A stretch of DNA of 33,103 nucleotides from Desulfobulbaceae bacterium. Its GTDB lineage: Bacteria > Desulfobacterota > Desulfobulbia > Desulfobulbales > Desulfobulbaceae. Location of the stretch: contig JAAYIE010000004.1 in NCBI GenBank assembly GCA_012744275.1, forward strand, positions 1 to 33,103, written 5' to 3'. The number at the start of each line of letters is the position of its first letter. Position 1 is the first letter of the stretch. Both the position numbers and the translations under genes were made by a program. This document shows, piece after piece, positions 15,013 through 23,840 of this stretch. Below the pieces are notes generated by a model that ran no database searches, was not told the DNA's origin, and worked only from the letters and a program-made list of their open reading frames with translations.

Positions 15013-16053
15013 ATGTCTAAAAAGCTCTTGTATGTCCTCTTGTTCGCATCGTTTGTTTTTCAGGTGTCGTGCGAGCCAGTGTATTACCATGGTCCTGTGA
15101 GCGATCATTTTGACGGCCAGCGTTTTTTTAATCCCGGTCAAAAAAGCAGCAAAACCTTCAAGGACAGCCTGCTGTGGATGATACTGCGTGACCGACCAAA
15201 ATGGCCCAAATACCAGGAGTTACCAGTAACTGACCAACCTCCGGCACGGGTTAAAGGAGGAGATGTACGCCTGTCATATGTGGGGCACGTATCGATGTTG
15301 TTGCAAACACGGGGCATGAACATCCTCCTTGATCCGGTCTGGTCAGACAGGGCTAGTCCGTTAAGCTGGGCTGGACCCAAGCGGGCACATCCTCCAGGTA
15401 TCCGCTTTGAAGATTTACCGACAATCGATGTGGTGCTGATCACGCACAACCACTACGATCATCTGGATCTGTCATTTTTGCAGCAACTGTGGCAACGCGA
15501 CAAGCCACGTATCATTGCTCCGTTAGGAAATGATACAGTTATCAACAGGAAAATACCGCAATTACAAATAGAGACCTATGACTGGGCCGAGCAGGTCGGA
15601 ATTGGTGCAGACCTTGTGGTGCACTTAGTGCCAGCCCTGCACTGGTCGGCCCGGAGTATATATGATCGGGGGCGGGCGCTGTGGGCCTCTTTTGTGCTGG
15701 AAACGCCGGACGGTAATCTCTATTTGGTAGGCGATACCGCTTTTGGTGATGGTGATATTTTTCGGCAAGCAGCAGAGAAATACGGGCCATTCCGCTTGGC
15801 CCTCTTACCTATAGGTGCATATTTGCCGCGCTGGTTCATGAGTGAACACCACATGGACCCACAGGAGGCGGTTCAGGCCCACAAGCTCCTCGGTGCACAA
15901 TTCTCTGTGCCGGTGCATTATGGCGTGTTTCCGCTGGCCGATGACCCCTATGACGGCCCGTTGAAAGCTCTGCGTATCGCCTTGGAGGAACAGCAGACAC
16001 CGCCTGGGCAATTTCATATTATGCAGCCGGGCACCTATTGGTTGGTGCCCTAA
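15013..16053 (+). CDS. NAPE-PLD-like metallo-beta-lactamase-fold hydrolase, exported (346 aa)
   Basis: A zinc-dependent hydrolase. Metal ligands are in THNHYDH (His145, His147, Asp149, His150), with later ligands His210 (VPALHWSAR), Asp241 (LVGDTAFGDG) and His302 (VHYGVF). The segments HWSARS, PIGAYLPRWFM and HMDPQEAV closely recall mammalian N-acyl-phosphatidylethanolamine phospholipase D, so a phospholipid or related ester may be the substrate; this is inference. The ATG at 15013 starts a signal-like sequence (MSKKLLYVLLFASFVFQVSC) ending in a cysteine. The lipobox is imperfect (Gln at -3), so a lipoprotein is possible but not certain. The frame is open 37 codons upstream without a plausible start. 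Confidence 0.8.
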   Translation: MSKKLLYVLLFASFVFQVSCEPVYYHGPVSDHFDGQRFFNPGQKSSKTFKDSLLWMILRDRPKWPKYQELPVTDQPPARVKGGDVRLSYVGHVSMLLQTRGMNILLDPVWSDRASPLSWAGPKRAHPPGIRFEDLPTIDVVLITHNHYDHLDLSFLQQLWQRDKPRIIAPLGNDTVINRKIPQLQIETYDWAEQVGIGADLVVHLVPALHWSARSIYDRGRALWASFVLETPDGNLYLVGDTAFGDGDIFRQAAEKYGPFRLALLPIGAYLPRWFMSEHHMDPQEAVQAHKLLGAQFSVPVHYGVFPLADDPYDGPLKALRIALEEQQTPPGQFHIMQPGTYWLVP

Positions 16054-16080
16054 AGGCATGAATGGGAGGAATACAAGACA

Positions 16081-16120
16081 AGGGGCCCACAGGCCTGATC
16101 GCCTGTGGGCCCCTTTCTTT
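16081..16120. terminator. Bidirectional rho-independent terminator
   Basis: A perfect 14-bp stem (16081-16094 with 16101-16114) with a 6-base loop is followed by TTCTTT. It lies between the convergent NAPE-PLD-like and fumarase genes, 27 bases from each stop or slightly more. Confidence 0.88.
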
Positions 16121-16141
16121 ATAGTCAGATGGATGTTTTGT

Positions 16142-17761
16142 TTACATCAAATCCTTGAAGAAATCGTTGCCCTTGTCGTCGACCAGAATAAAGGCCGGGA
16201 AATCTTCCACTTCGATCTTCCATACGGCTTCCATACCCAGTTCGGGATAATCAATACATTCGACTTTCTTGATATTTTCCTCGGCCAGGCGCGCAGCGGG
16301 TCCGCCAATGGAACCGAGATAAAAGCCACCGTACTTCTTGCAGGCATCAGTCACCTGCTGCGAGCGGTTACCCTTGGCAATCATTACCATGGAGCCACCC
16401 TTGCTTTGCAGGAGATCCACGTAGGAGTCCATACGGCCGGCTGTGGTCGGGCCAAAGGAACCGGAGGGCTTGCCCTTAGGGGTTTTGGCTGGGCCTGCGT
16501 AGTAAACAGGGTGTTTTTTCAGATATTCGGGCAGGGGCTTGCCCGCATCCAACAGTTCCTTCCACTTGGCGTGCGCAATGTCACGACCAACAATGATGGT
16601 GCCGGTAAGCGACAGGGCTGTGGAAACCGGATGCTTGCGCAGTTCGGCCAAGATTTTATCCATGGGCTGGTTCAGATCAATTTTCACCACATTGGGATTG
16701 GCCTGATTGCGATAGCTTTCGGGGATGAGGCGTCCGGGCTGGGCGTCCATCTGTTCCAGCCAGATACCCTCCTTGTTGATCTTGGCCTTGATGTTGCGAT
16801 CCGCTGAACAGGACACTCCCATACCCACCGGACAGGACGCACCGTGGCGCGACATACGTATAACCCGGATGTCGTGGGCAAAGGCAACCCCGCCAAACTG
16901 AGCACCCAGGCCCAGCTTGCGGGCCTCTTCCAAGAGTTCCTTTTCCAGCTCAATGTCACGGAAGGAGCGGCCATGTTCATTGCCGCTGGTGGGCAGGCTG
17001 TCCAGATACTTGGCGCTGGCCAGTTTCACGGTTTTCAGGTTGGTTTCCGCACTCGTGCCACCAATAACAAAAGCAATGTGGTAGGGTGGGCAGGCCGCGG
17101 TGCCAAGGGTGCGCATTTTGTCCACCAAAAACTTTTTCAGGGTGCCGGGATTGAGCAGTGCCTTGGTTTCCTGAAACAGATAGGTCTTGTTGGCGCTGCC
17201 ACCACCCTTGGCTATGAAGAGGAATTTATACTCGTCGCCCGGGGTTGCATAGATGTCGATCTGTGCGGGCAGGTTGCACTTGGTGTTGACCTCGTCGTAC
17301 ATGTTCAGAGGCGCATTCTGCGAGTAACGCAGGTTTTCCTCGGTGTAGGTGGTGTAGATACCTTCTGAGAGACGTTCGGCGTCATCGGAGCCAGTCCACA
17401 CCTTCTGGCCCTTTTTGGCAACGATTGCGGCGGTGCCGGTGTCCTGGCAGAAGGGCAGGACAAAATCGGCAGAAACTTCAGCATTGCGCAGCATGGAAAA
17501 GGCCACCAGTTTGTCATTTTCAGAGGCCTGCGGATCATTGAAAATTGCTGCCACTTGTTCATTATGCTCAGGCCTCAGCAAAAAGGACACTTCGCGCATG
17601 GCTTCCTTGGCCAGCACCTTGAGTGCCTCGGGCGCCACCTTGAGCATTTCCTCGCCGCCAAACTGTTCCACGCTCACGTATTTTTCGGAGCCGTCCAGGC
17701 GACGGTATTTGGTGTTGTCCTGGCCAAGGGGAAAAGGGTCCTGATAAACAAAATTGCTCAT
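16142..17761 (-). CDS. fumA: Fumarate hydratase class I, iron-sulfur type (539 aa)
   Basis: Single-chain fumarase interconverting fumarate and malate, oxygen-sensitive because of its [4Fe-4S] cluster. The cluster ligands Cys105 ([10 protein letters not shown]), Cys224 (TAACPPYH) and Cys318 (MGVSCSADR) have the same numbering as reported for Escherichia coli FumA. The alpha part and the beta part ([35 protein letters not shown]) are fused in one polypeptide. AAGGAG lies before the ATG at 17761. The 170 bases between it and hemW hold only its leader. With malic enzyme and L-aspartate oxidase also present, C4-acid metabolism is well represented here. Confidence 0.95.
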   Translation of the reverse strand: MSNFVYQDPFPLGQDNTKYRRLDGSEKYVSVEQFGGEEMLKVAPEALKVLAKEAMREVSFLLRPEHNEQVAAIFNDPQASENDKLVAFSMLRNAEVSADFVLPFCQDTGTAAIVAKKGQKVWTGSDDAERLSEGIYTTYTEENLRYSQNAPLNMYDEVNTKCNLPAQIDIYATPGDEYKFLFIAKGGGSANKTYLFQETKALLNPGTLKKFLVDKMRTLGTAACPPYHIAFVIGGTSAETNLKTVKLASAKYLDSLPTSGNEHGRSFRDIELEKELLEEARKLGLGAQFGGVAFAHDIRVIRMSRHGASCPVGMGVSCSADRNIKAKINKEGIWLEQMDAQPGRLIPESYRNQANPNVVKIDLNQPMDKILAELRKHPVSTALSLTGTIIVGRDIAHAKWKELLDAGKPLPEYLKKHPVYYAGPAKTPKGKPSGSFGPTTAGRMDSYVDLLQSKGGSMVMIAKGNRSQQVTDACKKYGGFYLGSIGGPAARLAEENIKKVECIDYPELGMEAVWKIEVEDFPAFILVDDKGNDFFKDLM

Positions 17762-17931
17762 GGGGTTGCTCCTTATGTTTGAGAAAACAAAGGGAACAGC
17801 GCTGCCGCGACTTTAGCGGAGATATGTTCCACACGGATCAAGGCACAATATCGACTATCGAAATAAAATACATAAATTTTTCTTTTACCCTGCCAGGTCG
17901 ATAAAAACAAGCATGGACAGAGCCTGAAATT

Positions 17932-19098
17932 TTAAACCAGCTCCGCCATTACCTGGTTGGCCAAAGGCAGCCCTTTTGGGCTCAGGGCCAGGTATTCTCC
18001 CTGCCAGTGCAGCAGTTCCTGGGCAAGCAGCTGGTCGAGCACAGGACCATAGTAGGTGGCTAGATTGATTTGGTAGCGGGCAAAAAGTTCTGCGGCGGAA
18101 ACGCCTTGCATCATGCGCAGACCCATGATCACTGTTTCACGGAAAGACTGCTCCACGTCAAGCATTTCCTCAGCCTGCCATGGGGGTATGTCGCTGGTCA
18201 CCAAATAGTAGTAGCGCCTCAGACCCTGAGGAATACGGTAACGACGGCCACCTATGGCCGATACAGCCCCGGGCCCCAGGCCCAGGTAAGAACCGTTATG
18301 CCAATAGTTGAGGTTGTGGCGACACTGGTAAGCTGGCTGCGCATAGTTGGATATTTCGTAGCGAGCAAGTCCGGTTCGGGTAAGAAGCGCTTTGGTGTAG
18401 TCCATCATGGCCAGCACTTCTTCTTCCGGGGGGAGCGCTAGAGTGCCATCTTTTGCCGCATCATAAAAGGGGCTTGGCGCCTCGGGTGTTAATTCATAGA
18501 GGGAAAGATGTTCCGGTGCCAGCACCAGCGCTTGTTCAAGGCTGGCCTGCCAATCCCGAAGCTGTTGGCCTGGCAGACCATACATGAGGTCCAGGCTGAT
18601 ATTGCTAAATCCTGCCTTTCGCGCCGTTGCCAGCGTCATTCTGGCCTCATCGGCCGAGTGGGTGCGACCCAGCAGCTTCAGTTCGTGGTCAAGAAAAGAC
18701 TGCACCCCTACAGATAATCGGTTGAAACCCGCCTGAAACAGCGCGTGCAGGCTGTCGCTGTTTGCAGCAATGGTGCCGGGGTTGACCTCAATGCTTATCT
18801 CTGTGCATCCTGAACAGTTAAGCGTAGCTTGGCATGCACGCAGAATTTGGACAAGCAGCGGGGTTGGCAGCACAGATGGAGTACCGCCACCAAAGAAAAT
18901 GGTGGTGAAACGCAGATTTTGCACTAGGGGATTGTGCACCAGTATAGCCAGATGTGCCAGCAGTGCCTCTGTGAAACATTCAAAATCGCCGCTCTGCGCG
19001 GGGCGGGAATAAAAGTTACAATAGGGGCATTTCTGCAGGCAAAAGGGCACATGCACATAGAGGCCGGCACAATGAGGCGGAGCTTGGAGCAGGCTCAT
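17932..19098 (-). CDS. hemW: HemW-type radical SAM protein, heme chaperone-like (388 aa)
   Basis: The radical SAM motif CLQKCPYC gives Cys20, Cys24 and Cys27, and GGGTPS is at 70-75. The CRHNLNYWHN segment contains the HNxxYW motif that distinguishes HemW (heme chaperone) from the coproporphyrinogen dehydrogenase HemN. Length is typical. I chose the ATG at 19098, which follows the radC stop by one base, indicating coupled translation; a TTG six codons earlier inside radC is the alternative. It is the last gene of the leftward group gatB-radC-hemW. Confidence 0.92.
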   Translation of the reverse strand: MSLLQAPPHCAGLYVHVPFCLQKCPYCNFYSRPAQSGDFECFTEALLAHLAILVHNPLVQNLRFTTIFFGGGTPSVLPTPLLVQILRACQATLNCSGCTEISIEVNPGTIAANSDSLHALFQAGFNRLSVGVQSFLDHELKLLGRTHSADEARMTLATARKAGFSNISLDLMYGLPGQQLRDWQASLEQALVLAPEHLSLYELTPEAPSPFYDAAKDGTLALPPEEEVLAMMDYTKALLTRTGLARYEISNYAQPAYQCRHNLNYWHNGSYLGLGPGAVSAIGGRRYRIPQGLRRYYYLVTSDIPPWQAEEMLDVEQSFRETVIMGLRMMQGVSAAELFARYQINLATYYGPVLDQLLAQELLHWQGEYLALSPKGLPLANQVMAELV

Positions 19099-19099
19099 C

Positions 19100-19849
19100 T
19101 CAGCCCAGGGAGTCAAGAATCGTGCTGCACTCGGAGCGGATCGAGGCCATCAGTCCTTCTTCAGCAAAACTGAACACAGTATCACCCGCGCCAACAATAA
19201 GGTGATCCAGCAGGGTGATGTGCAGAAAGGAGCCCAGCAGGTACAGGTTTTGCGTCAGCTTTTTGTCTTGTAGAGAAGGGGCCAAAGTGCCGGAAGGATG
19301 GTTGTGGGCCAGCACCAGGGCACTGGCATTGTGACGCAGAGCCGCTTTGATCAATTCCCGGGGATAGATGGTATTGACGTTAACCGTTCCTTCTGCCACC
19401 ACTTCAGTGGCAATGACTGCGTGGGCAGTGTCAAGAAAGATCACGGTCAGGATTTCGTGCGGCAGGCCACGCATGCTGTGGATTAAGTAGTCAGCCACCT
19501 CCCGCGCCGATCGCAGGTATTCCTTGCCGACAATGCGCTGCTTGAGGTAGCGGCGTGCCACTCCCTGAATAAAGCGCAGCGCGAAAATATTTTTAGGACC
19601 CAACCCCTTTATTTGCTGTAATTCTTTCGGTTGGGCATCCAGCACTGCGGGCAGACTTTGAAAGTGGGCGAGAGCTGCGCGGGCCGCACCCTTGCAGTCG
19701 GAACGCGGGGTGCCGAAGGTAAGAAGTAGTTCAACCACCTCGCTGTCGGTGAAGGCCTCTATGCCGTGCTCCAGAAATTTGTCCCGCAGTCGTTGGCGGT
19801 GCCCTTCGCCCTTGTGGGGAGGATGAGGAAGGCGTTCCTGTTTAGTCAC
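19100..19849 (-). CDS. radC: RadC-family JAB/MPN-domain protein (249 aa)
   Basis: The N-terminal part has a helix-hairpin-helix-like segment (LQQIKGLGPKNIFALRF, about 77-93). The C-terminal JAMM metalloprotease-like domain has HNHPSG with His182 and His184 and Asp195 in the usual HxH...D arrangement. The role of RadC proteins is not settled; the former DNA-repair assignment was withdrawn. Length is normal. The start is GTG at 19849 with GGAG 7 bases upstream. hemW begins one base after its stop. The 186 bases between radC and gatB hold no recognisable gene. Confidence 0.92.
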   Translation of the reverse strand: MTKQERLPHPPHKGEGHRQRLRDKFLEHGIEAFTDSEVVELLLTFGTPRSDCKGAARAALAHFQSLPAVLDAQPKELQQIKGLGPKNIFALRFIQGVARRYLKQRIVGKEYLRSAREVADYLIHSMRGLPHEILTVIFLDTAHAVIATEVVAEGTVNVNTIYPRELIKAALRHNASALVLAHNHPSGTLAPSLQDKKLTQNLYLLGSFLHITLLDHLIVGAGDTVFSFAEEGLMASIRSECSTILDSLG

Positions 19850-20035
19850 GAAACCGCTCCCGACTTAGGGCAATTCCATCTCCAAGCGTTCCTGCTCTTT
19901 GTATCGGTCTCGACGCATGCCCTTCGGAGTAGCATTACCATCACTTACCATAACGCGGCACTGCGTAGCACTGCACGCAGGTCTGCGCCGCATTTGCCTC
20001 GCCTCTTTGCAATCATCCTTAATCTGAAGCTGGGA

Positions 20036-21457
20036 TTAGCCCAGCTCCTGCCGGAACAGGTTGTTGGCCAGTTGCGGGTTGGCCTTGCCACCGGTTTTTT
20101 TCATGAGCTGACCCACAAAAAAGCCCAACACCTTCTCCTTGCCATCACGAAACTGTTGCGCCTGCTCTGGATTGGCGGCGATAATTTCCTGCACCAGAAC
20201 CACAAGTTCGTCTTCGTTACTCATCTGCACCAAGCCCTTCTGCTGGACAATGGCTTCAGGATCACCACCATCGCTCAGCATATCGGCAAAAACAGTTTTA
20301 GCAATTTTTCCGGAAATGGCTCCGCTTTCAATCAAGGCCACAAGTTTACCCAGGTCTTGCGGCCGGATGGTACATTTGTCCATCTCTTCAGCGGTAAAGG
20401 CACGCAGCAGTTCGGTACCGATGAAATTGGCCAGTTTTTTGGGTTGATTGCAAGTCTGATTGGCCATCTCGAAAAAATCGGCTAGGTCCCGGGATGCGGT
20501 CAACAGCTCGGCATCGTATTCGCCCAGGTCATACTCTTGCATGAAGCGGTCCCGACGTGCTGCCGGCAGTTCCGGCAGTTGATCGCGCAGGATGTTTATC
20601 ATGGTTTCATCCACACGCACTGGCACCAGGTCTGGGTCGGGAAAATAACGGTAGTCGTGGGCCTCCTCTTTGCCGCGCATGGGTTCGGTTCGGTTACTGT
20701 CCGGGTTCCACAAGAGGGTTTGCTGGGTGATTGTGCCGCCATCCAGTAAAATATCACGCTGCCGCCGCTCCTCATACTCAAGCGCCAGTTGTACATTGCG
20801 GAAAGAGTTCATGTTTTTCAATTCGGCACGGGTACCGAATTTTTCCTGCCCGCGTGGTCTGAGGGAAATGTTGGCGTCGCAGCGGAAGCTGCCCTCCTGC
20901 ATGTTGCCGTCGCAGATATCAAGATAACGTACGATGGCGTGCAGTTTTTTCAAGTAGGCGACTGCCTCTTCAGGGGACCGCATGTCTGGTTCGCTCACAA
21001 TTTCCAGCAGCGGGGTGCCGGCCCGGTTTAGGTCCACGTAGCTAACTGCCTCAACTTCATCGTGTACCAATTTGCCCGCATCCTCTTCCATGTGGATCCG
21101 GGTGATACCGATGTTTTTTTTGCCGCTACTCGTTTCTATTTCGAGCACCCCATGCTCGGCAATGGGCAGCTCGAACTGGGCTATCTGGTAGCCCTTGGGC
21201 AGGTCTGGATAAAAGTAATTTTTACGAGCAAACACGTTTGTAGGGTTGAGGGTGGACCCGGTGGCCAGGGCCAGTTTTACGGCCGATTCCACCACTTTGC
21301 AGTTCAAAACCGGCAGGGTACCGGGCATGGCCAGGCATATCGGGCAGGTTTGGGTATTGGGCGGTGCACCGAATTCGGTGGAGCAGCTGCAAAAGATTTT
21401 ACTCTTAGTTTTCATTTGGGCATGTACTTCCAGCCCGATCACGGTTTCAAATTCCAT
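20036..21457 (-). CDS. gatB: Asp-tRNA(Asn)/Glu-tRNA(Gln) amidotransferase subunit B (473 aa)
   Basis: Kinase/amidation subunit of GatCAB: it activates the side-chain carboxylate of mis-acylated tRNA and uses ammonia from GatA. The start [13 protein letters not shown], the zinc-binding cysteines Cys23, Cys25, Cys38 and Cys41, [16 protein letters not shown] and [17 protein letters not shown] are all diagnostic. The C-terminal YqeY-like tail domain is complete ([18 protein letters not shown]). gatC and gatA lie 14 kb away on the other strand. It begins 18 bases after the RdgC-C-like gene. Confidence 0.96.
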   Translation of the reverse strand: MEFETVIGLEVHAQMKTKSKIFCSCSTEFGAPPNTQTCPICLAMPGTLPVLNCKVVESAVKLALATGSTLNPTNVFARKNYFYPDLPKGYQIAQFELPIAEHGVLEIETSSGKKNIGITRIHMEEDAGKLVHDEVEAVSYVDLNRAGTPLLEIVSEPDMRSPEEAVAYLKKLHAIVRYLDICDGNMQEGSFRCDANISLRPRGQEKFGTRAELKNMNSFRNVQLALEYEERRQRDILLDGGTITQQTLLWNPDSNRTEPMRGKEEAHDYRYFPDPDLVPVRVDETMINILRDQLPELPAARRDRFMQEYDLGEYDAELLTASRDLADFFEMANQTCNQPKKLANFIGTELLRAFTAEEMDKCTIRPQDLGKLVALIESGAISGKIAKTVFADMLSDGGDPEAIVQQKGLVQMSNEDELVVLVQEIIAANPEQAQQFRDGKEKVLGFFVGQLMKKTGGKANPQLANNLFRQELG

Positions 21458-21475
21458 AAACTTAGCCGAAAAACA

Positions 21476-22027
21476 TTAGTGGGAAAGATGTTGCGAACCT
21501 TCCGTAATCCAGGCACGTACATTGGCCAGTTCCTGCGGCCATTGCTCCGAGGTGCGGATATCAACAAAAAGACCGAAAAGTTCCAGTACCAAGTTACTCA
21601 AAAGTTCAAACAGGCCGATGCGCTCCAGAAGTCGGGCTTCCAGGTGGTCGGGGCCATCACCTTCATCGGCCATGTCCACGGTTTTGGGCAGACGGATATT
21701 GCGGAATTCAAAGACCGCGGCGGTTAGCGTTACCCCGAACTCCCTGTCATTCCAACCCAGACGCAAGCGTGCCTGTTCTGGTTTTTTCGCCAGGGCTAAA
21801 CCGGCCCTGGCCTCCCGCAATTCGGTTTGCAGGCCACGGCAAATCACCTTTTCCTGCTCGTTGCCCTCGCCGTACTCTAGGAGCATGTGCTTTTCAAAAA
21901 TCACCAGCACATCGCCGCGACCCGGCAGGTTGATGCTACCGCCGCGCTCCTCGGATTTGTACCAGAGCCAAGTGAGAAATTCTTGACCGAGAAAGCGTTT
22001 TTCCGTTATCAGATCAACCAGATCCAT
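21476..22027 (-). CDS. RdgC C-terminal-like protein (183 aa)
   Basis: No named domain is certain. The segment order FLGQEFLTWLWYKSEERGG, a central strand-rich part with RLGWNDREFGVTL, and a C-terminal helical part (RLLERIGLFELLSNLVLELFGLF) resembles the C-terminal half of the DNA-binding ring protein RdgC. It lies downstream of a gene that resembles the N-terminal half (22880-23494), on the same strand, with a broken TPR gene between. The protein is soluble and acidic, with no signal or membrane segment. gatB follows after 18 bases. The link to RdgC is an inference from pattern and position. Confidence 0.55.
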   Translation of the reverse strand: MDLVDLITEKRFLGQEFLTWLWYKSEERGGSINLPGRGDVLVIFEKHMLLEYGEGNEQEKVICRGLQTELREARAGLALAKKPEQARLRLGWNDREFGVTLTAAVFEFRNIRLPKTVDMADEGDGPDHLEARLLERIGLFELLSNLVLELFGLFVDIRTSEQWPQELANVRAWITEGSQHLSH

Positions 22028-22106
22028 GTCGTATGCGTGTCGGTGGTTTGGGGTTGGTTAGTGTAATACGTTAATACCGCAAAGACGTACAGTGATGAAT
22101 GCCGCA

Positions 22107-22702
22107 TTATTTCAGTTCCAGAGGCAGCTCGTCATGAACATCAGATTTAGTGTGCTCTTGGTTGGGTTTAAGGTGAAGCGCCAAGATCGCTTCGGCCTCG
22201 TGCTGATAGCGCTTCGCCTCTTCAGTTTTACCCTGCTGCAGGCACAGTTCGCCCAACTCATTCAACAGGGCTGCCACGCAGGGGGCTCGTTCATACAGCG
22301 CTTCATTGATGTGCACGCTTTTCAGATAGCATTGTTCTGCCAGGGCGTATTCGCCACGTAACCAGCAGGCTTTGCATCCATGGATTCCAGCTTGAGCCGA
22401 TACGTGGCGCTCAGCGCTTGCAAACAGGCCGCAAAAACTTCCCGCAGGAGTGCCGTCGAAGCCCCGCTGTCCGCGGCTTCCAGCTCCGATCGTGGTATGG
22501 ATGCGCATGGCACAGGCTCTGTGAAAGGCTCGGCCTGGCCGGGTCTCGGCCTGAAGAACAGTTTCGGTTACCGACGCTGAAATTGTTGTATGGGCGATAT
22601 CCGGAGCAACCATTCTGTTCTTTTTTTCCTGGATCGCAAAGCAAAAGCGGTCAGCAACATGGCAGCCAAGGCGAGAAATATCAGCCAGCTCATACTGTTC
22701 AT
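22107..22702 (-). pseudogene. Decayed gene for a membrane-anchored TPR protein (stop plus frameshift)
   Basis: ATG at 22702 has AAGGA 7 bases upstream and starts a membrane anchor (MNSMSWLIFLALAAMLLTAF) followed by a basic stretch RSRKKR. The frame stops at TAA 22568-22570, then continues open with helical sequence (SGASTALLREVFAACLQAL). Somewhere near 22340-22390 a shift of frame is needed to reach a clear TPR unit (RGEYALAEQCYLKSVHINEA) and a second (LNELGELCLQQGKTEEAKRY). One stop and one frameshift therefore separate anchor and repeats. Read as one gene it would encode about 200 residues. The in-frame alternative, a 168-aa protein from 22613, has a low-complexity N-terminus unlike TPR proteins. 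A sequencing error is also possible. Confidence 0.6.
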
Positions 22703-22879
22703 AGTGTGTCCTTGGCTCTGCAAGGGCAAACCATTGGCTTATTCAATTTCCTCACATCCAATCTAAAAGCGGCCTTGTGCTATCCACCATCGGCGAGTAT
22801 CCGCAGGGCCGCCCCCTTTGTGCTCGCCAGTATCGTCTTCCCCTCGTTCCTTGATTTCACCCTTGGTCTGTAATCAGGA

Positions 22880-23494
22880 TTACAGAAAAACGGCTGGCTG
22901 CAGGCTATCGAAATGGCGTTGTTTATCCTGGTTATCCATTCCGAGCATGCGCTGGCCAGCAAGCCATGGTATTTGCAGAATCAGGGCAAGACCGAAGCTC
23001 TCCTTGAAGATGTCTTCCACCAGGGCGATGGCCTTTTTACTGGTGCTGAAAAAGAGCACGGTACTGTCGCCCAGGTTCCAGCACAGGTCGTAAGTGGCCG
23101 GGATGGGAGGTGATTTTCGTAGGAGCTCGGCGTGCAGCCGTTCACGTATCTCTACACGCGCAGCCCTGGCCAGGCGTGGAATTTGCTGTTCGCGTTTGAT
23201 GCGCTCTTCTTCCTTCTGACAGAATTTTTTCAGAACCGCAGGCGATACCCTGCGCTCATCCACTCGCAGGGTTAGCACCACATAGTCGCCCGCGGCATAC
23301 GAGCTGTAGGCAAAGGCTGTATCAAACATGTTGGCCACTGAAACCCAGCCAACGGAAAACTCATCCAAGGTGTCGTCAATGTCTCGGAAGCTGTGGCGGT
23401 TGATCTGTTCGGCTATAAAATCCCAAGGAGAGGCAGGCAGGTCACCTTCCACGGTAAAGCGGGTCAGCGAAGCTGCGCCGGTTAAAAGTCCCAT
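22880..23494 (-). CDS. RdgC N-terminal-like protein (204 aa)
   Basis: The order of segments follows the first two thirds of RdgC: a strand near the start (SLTRFTVEGDLP), FSVGWVSVANM, a strand pair with LTLRVDERRVSPAVLKKFCQKEEER, a long basic helix (RAARVEIRERLHAELL) and a strand-helix unit (STVLFFSTSKKAIALVEDIFKESFGL). RdgC forms a ring around DNA and restrains RecA. A one-piece RdgC has about 300 residues, so this gene and the one at 21476 together would correspond to a two-gene version. No good ribosome site precedes the ATG. Family call from pattern only. Confidence 0.6.
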   Translation of the reverse strand: MGLLTGAASLTRFTVEGDLPASPWDFIAEQINRHSFRDIDDTLDEFSVGWVSVANMFDTAFAYSSYAAGDYVVLTLRVDERRVSPAVLKKFCQKEEERIKREQQIPRLARAARVEIRERLHAELLRKSPPIPATYDLCWNLGDSTVLFFSTSKKAIALVEDIFKESFGLALILQIPWLAGQRMLGMDNQDKQRHFDSLQPAVFL

Positions 23495-23840
23495 AGTATG
23501 TGTACGGTCAAGAGCTGAATGAAAAATCTTGGGTAAAGTGCTTACGGAAGCAGGATGTCTTCCCTGTCAGATCCAGTGCAATGGGCGGGTATTGTGCCGC
23601 AAATACGGATTCTTTACCAGAGAAAACATGTGCGGTAAGCGAATGGCGTTAATGCTGCCGAGGCAGTATGTGCCGTGCCAGTTTTGTCTGGCTATTGAAA
23701 AAAAGCAATGCAAAGCCACAGGGTTGGGGTACAATTGGATTGCTTTCCAAGCAGCTTATACAACGATAACAGGTGCTTTTGTAAAGCACAAGACACATGC
23801 ACCGGGGTGCCAGCTTATTCCTTTTTCAGGGCCTATTTCT
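23495..23840. other. Intergenic stretch between the RdgC-N-like gene and malic enzyme
   Basis: This stretch of 346 bases carries the leaders of two divergent genes. The malic-enzyme reading frame stays open throughout most of it (from 23529), but the peptide it would encode is rich in Cys and has no similarity to malic enzymes. No promoter with good spacing and no hairpin with a T run was found. Confidence 0.5.

Noticed and set aside
22868-22885. Hairpin CTGTAATC / GATTACAG at the stop of the RdgC-N-like gene as a terminator
   Set aside because: It is short and is not followed by a T run on the coding strand.
22780-22962. 60-aa leftward frame overlapping the end of the RdgC-N-like gene
   Set aside because: It has no ribosome site, overlaps a better gene in another frame and has no recognisable motif.
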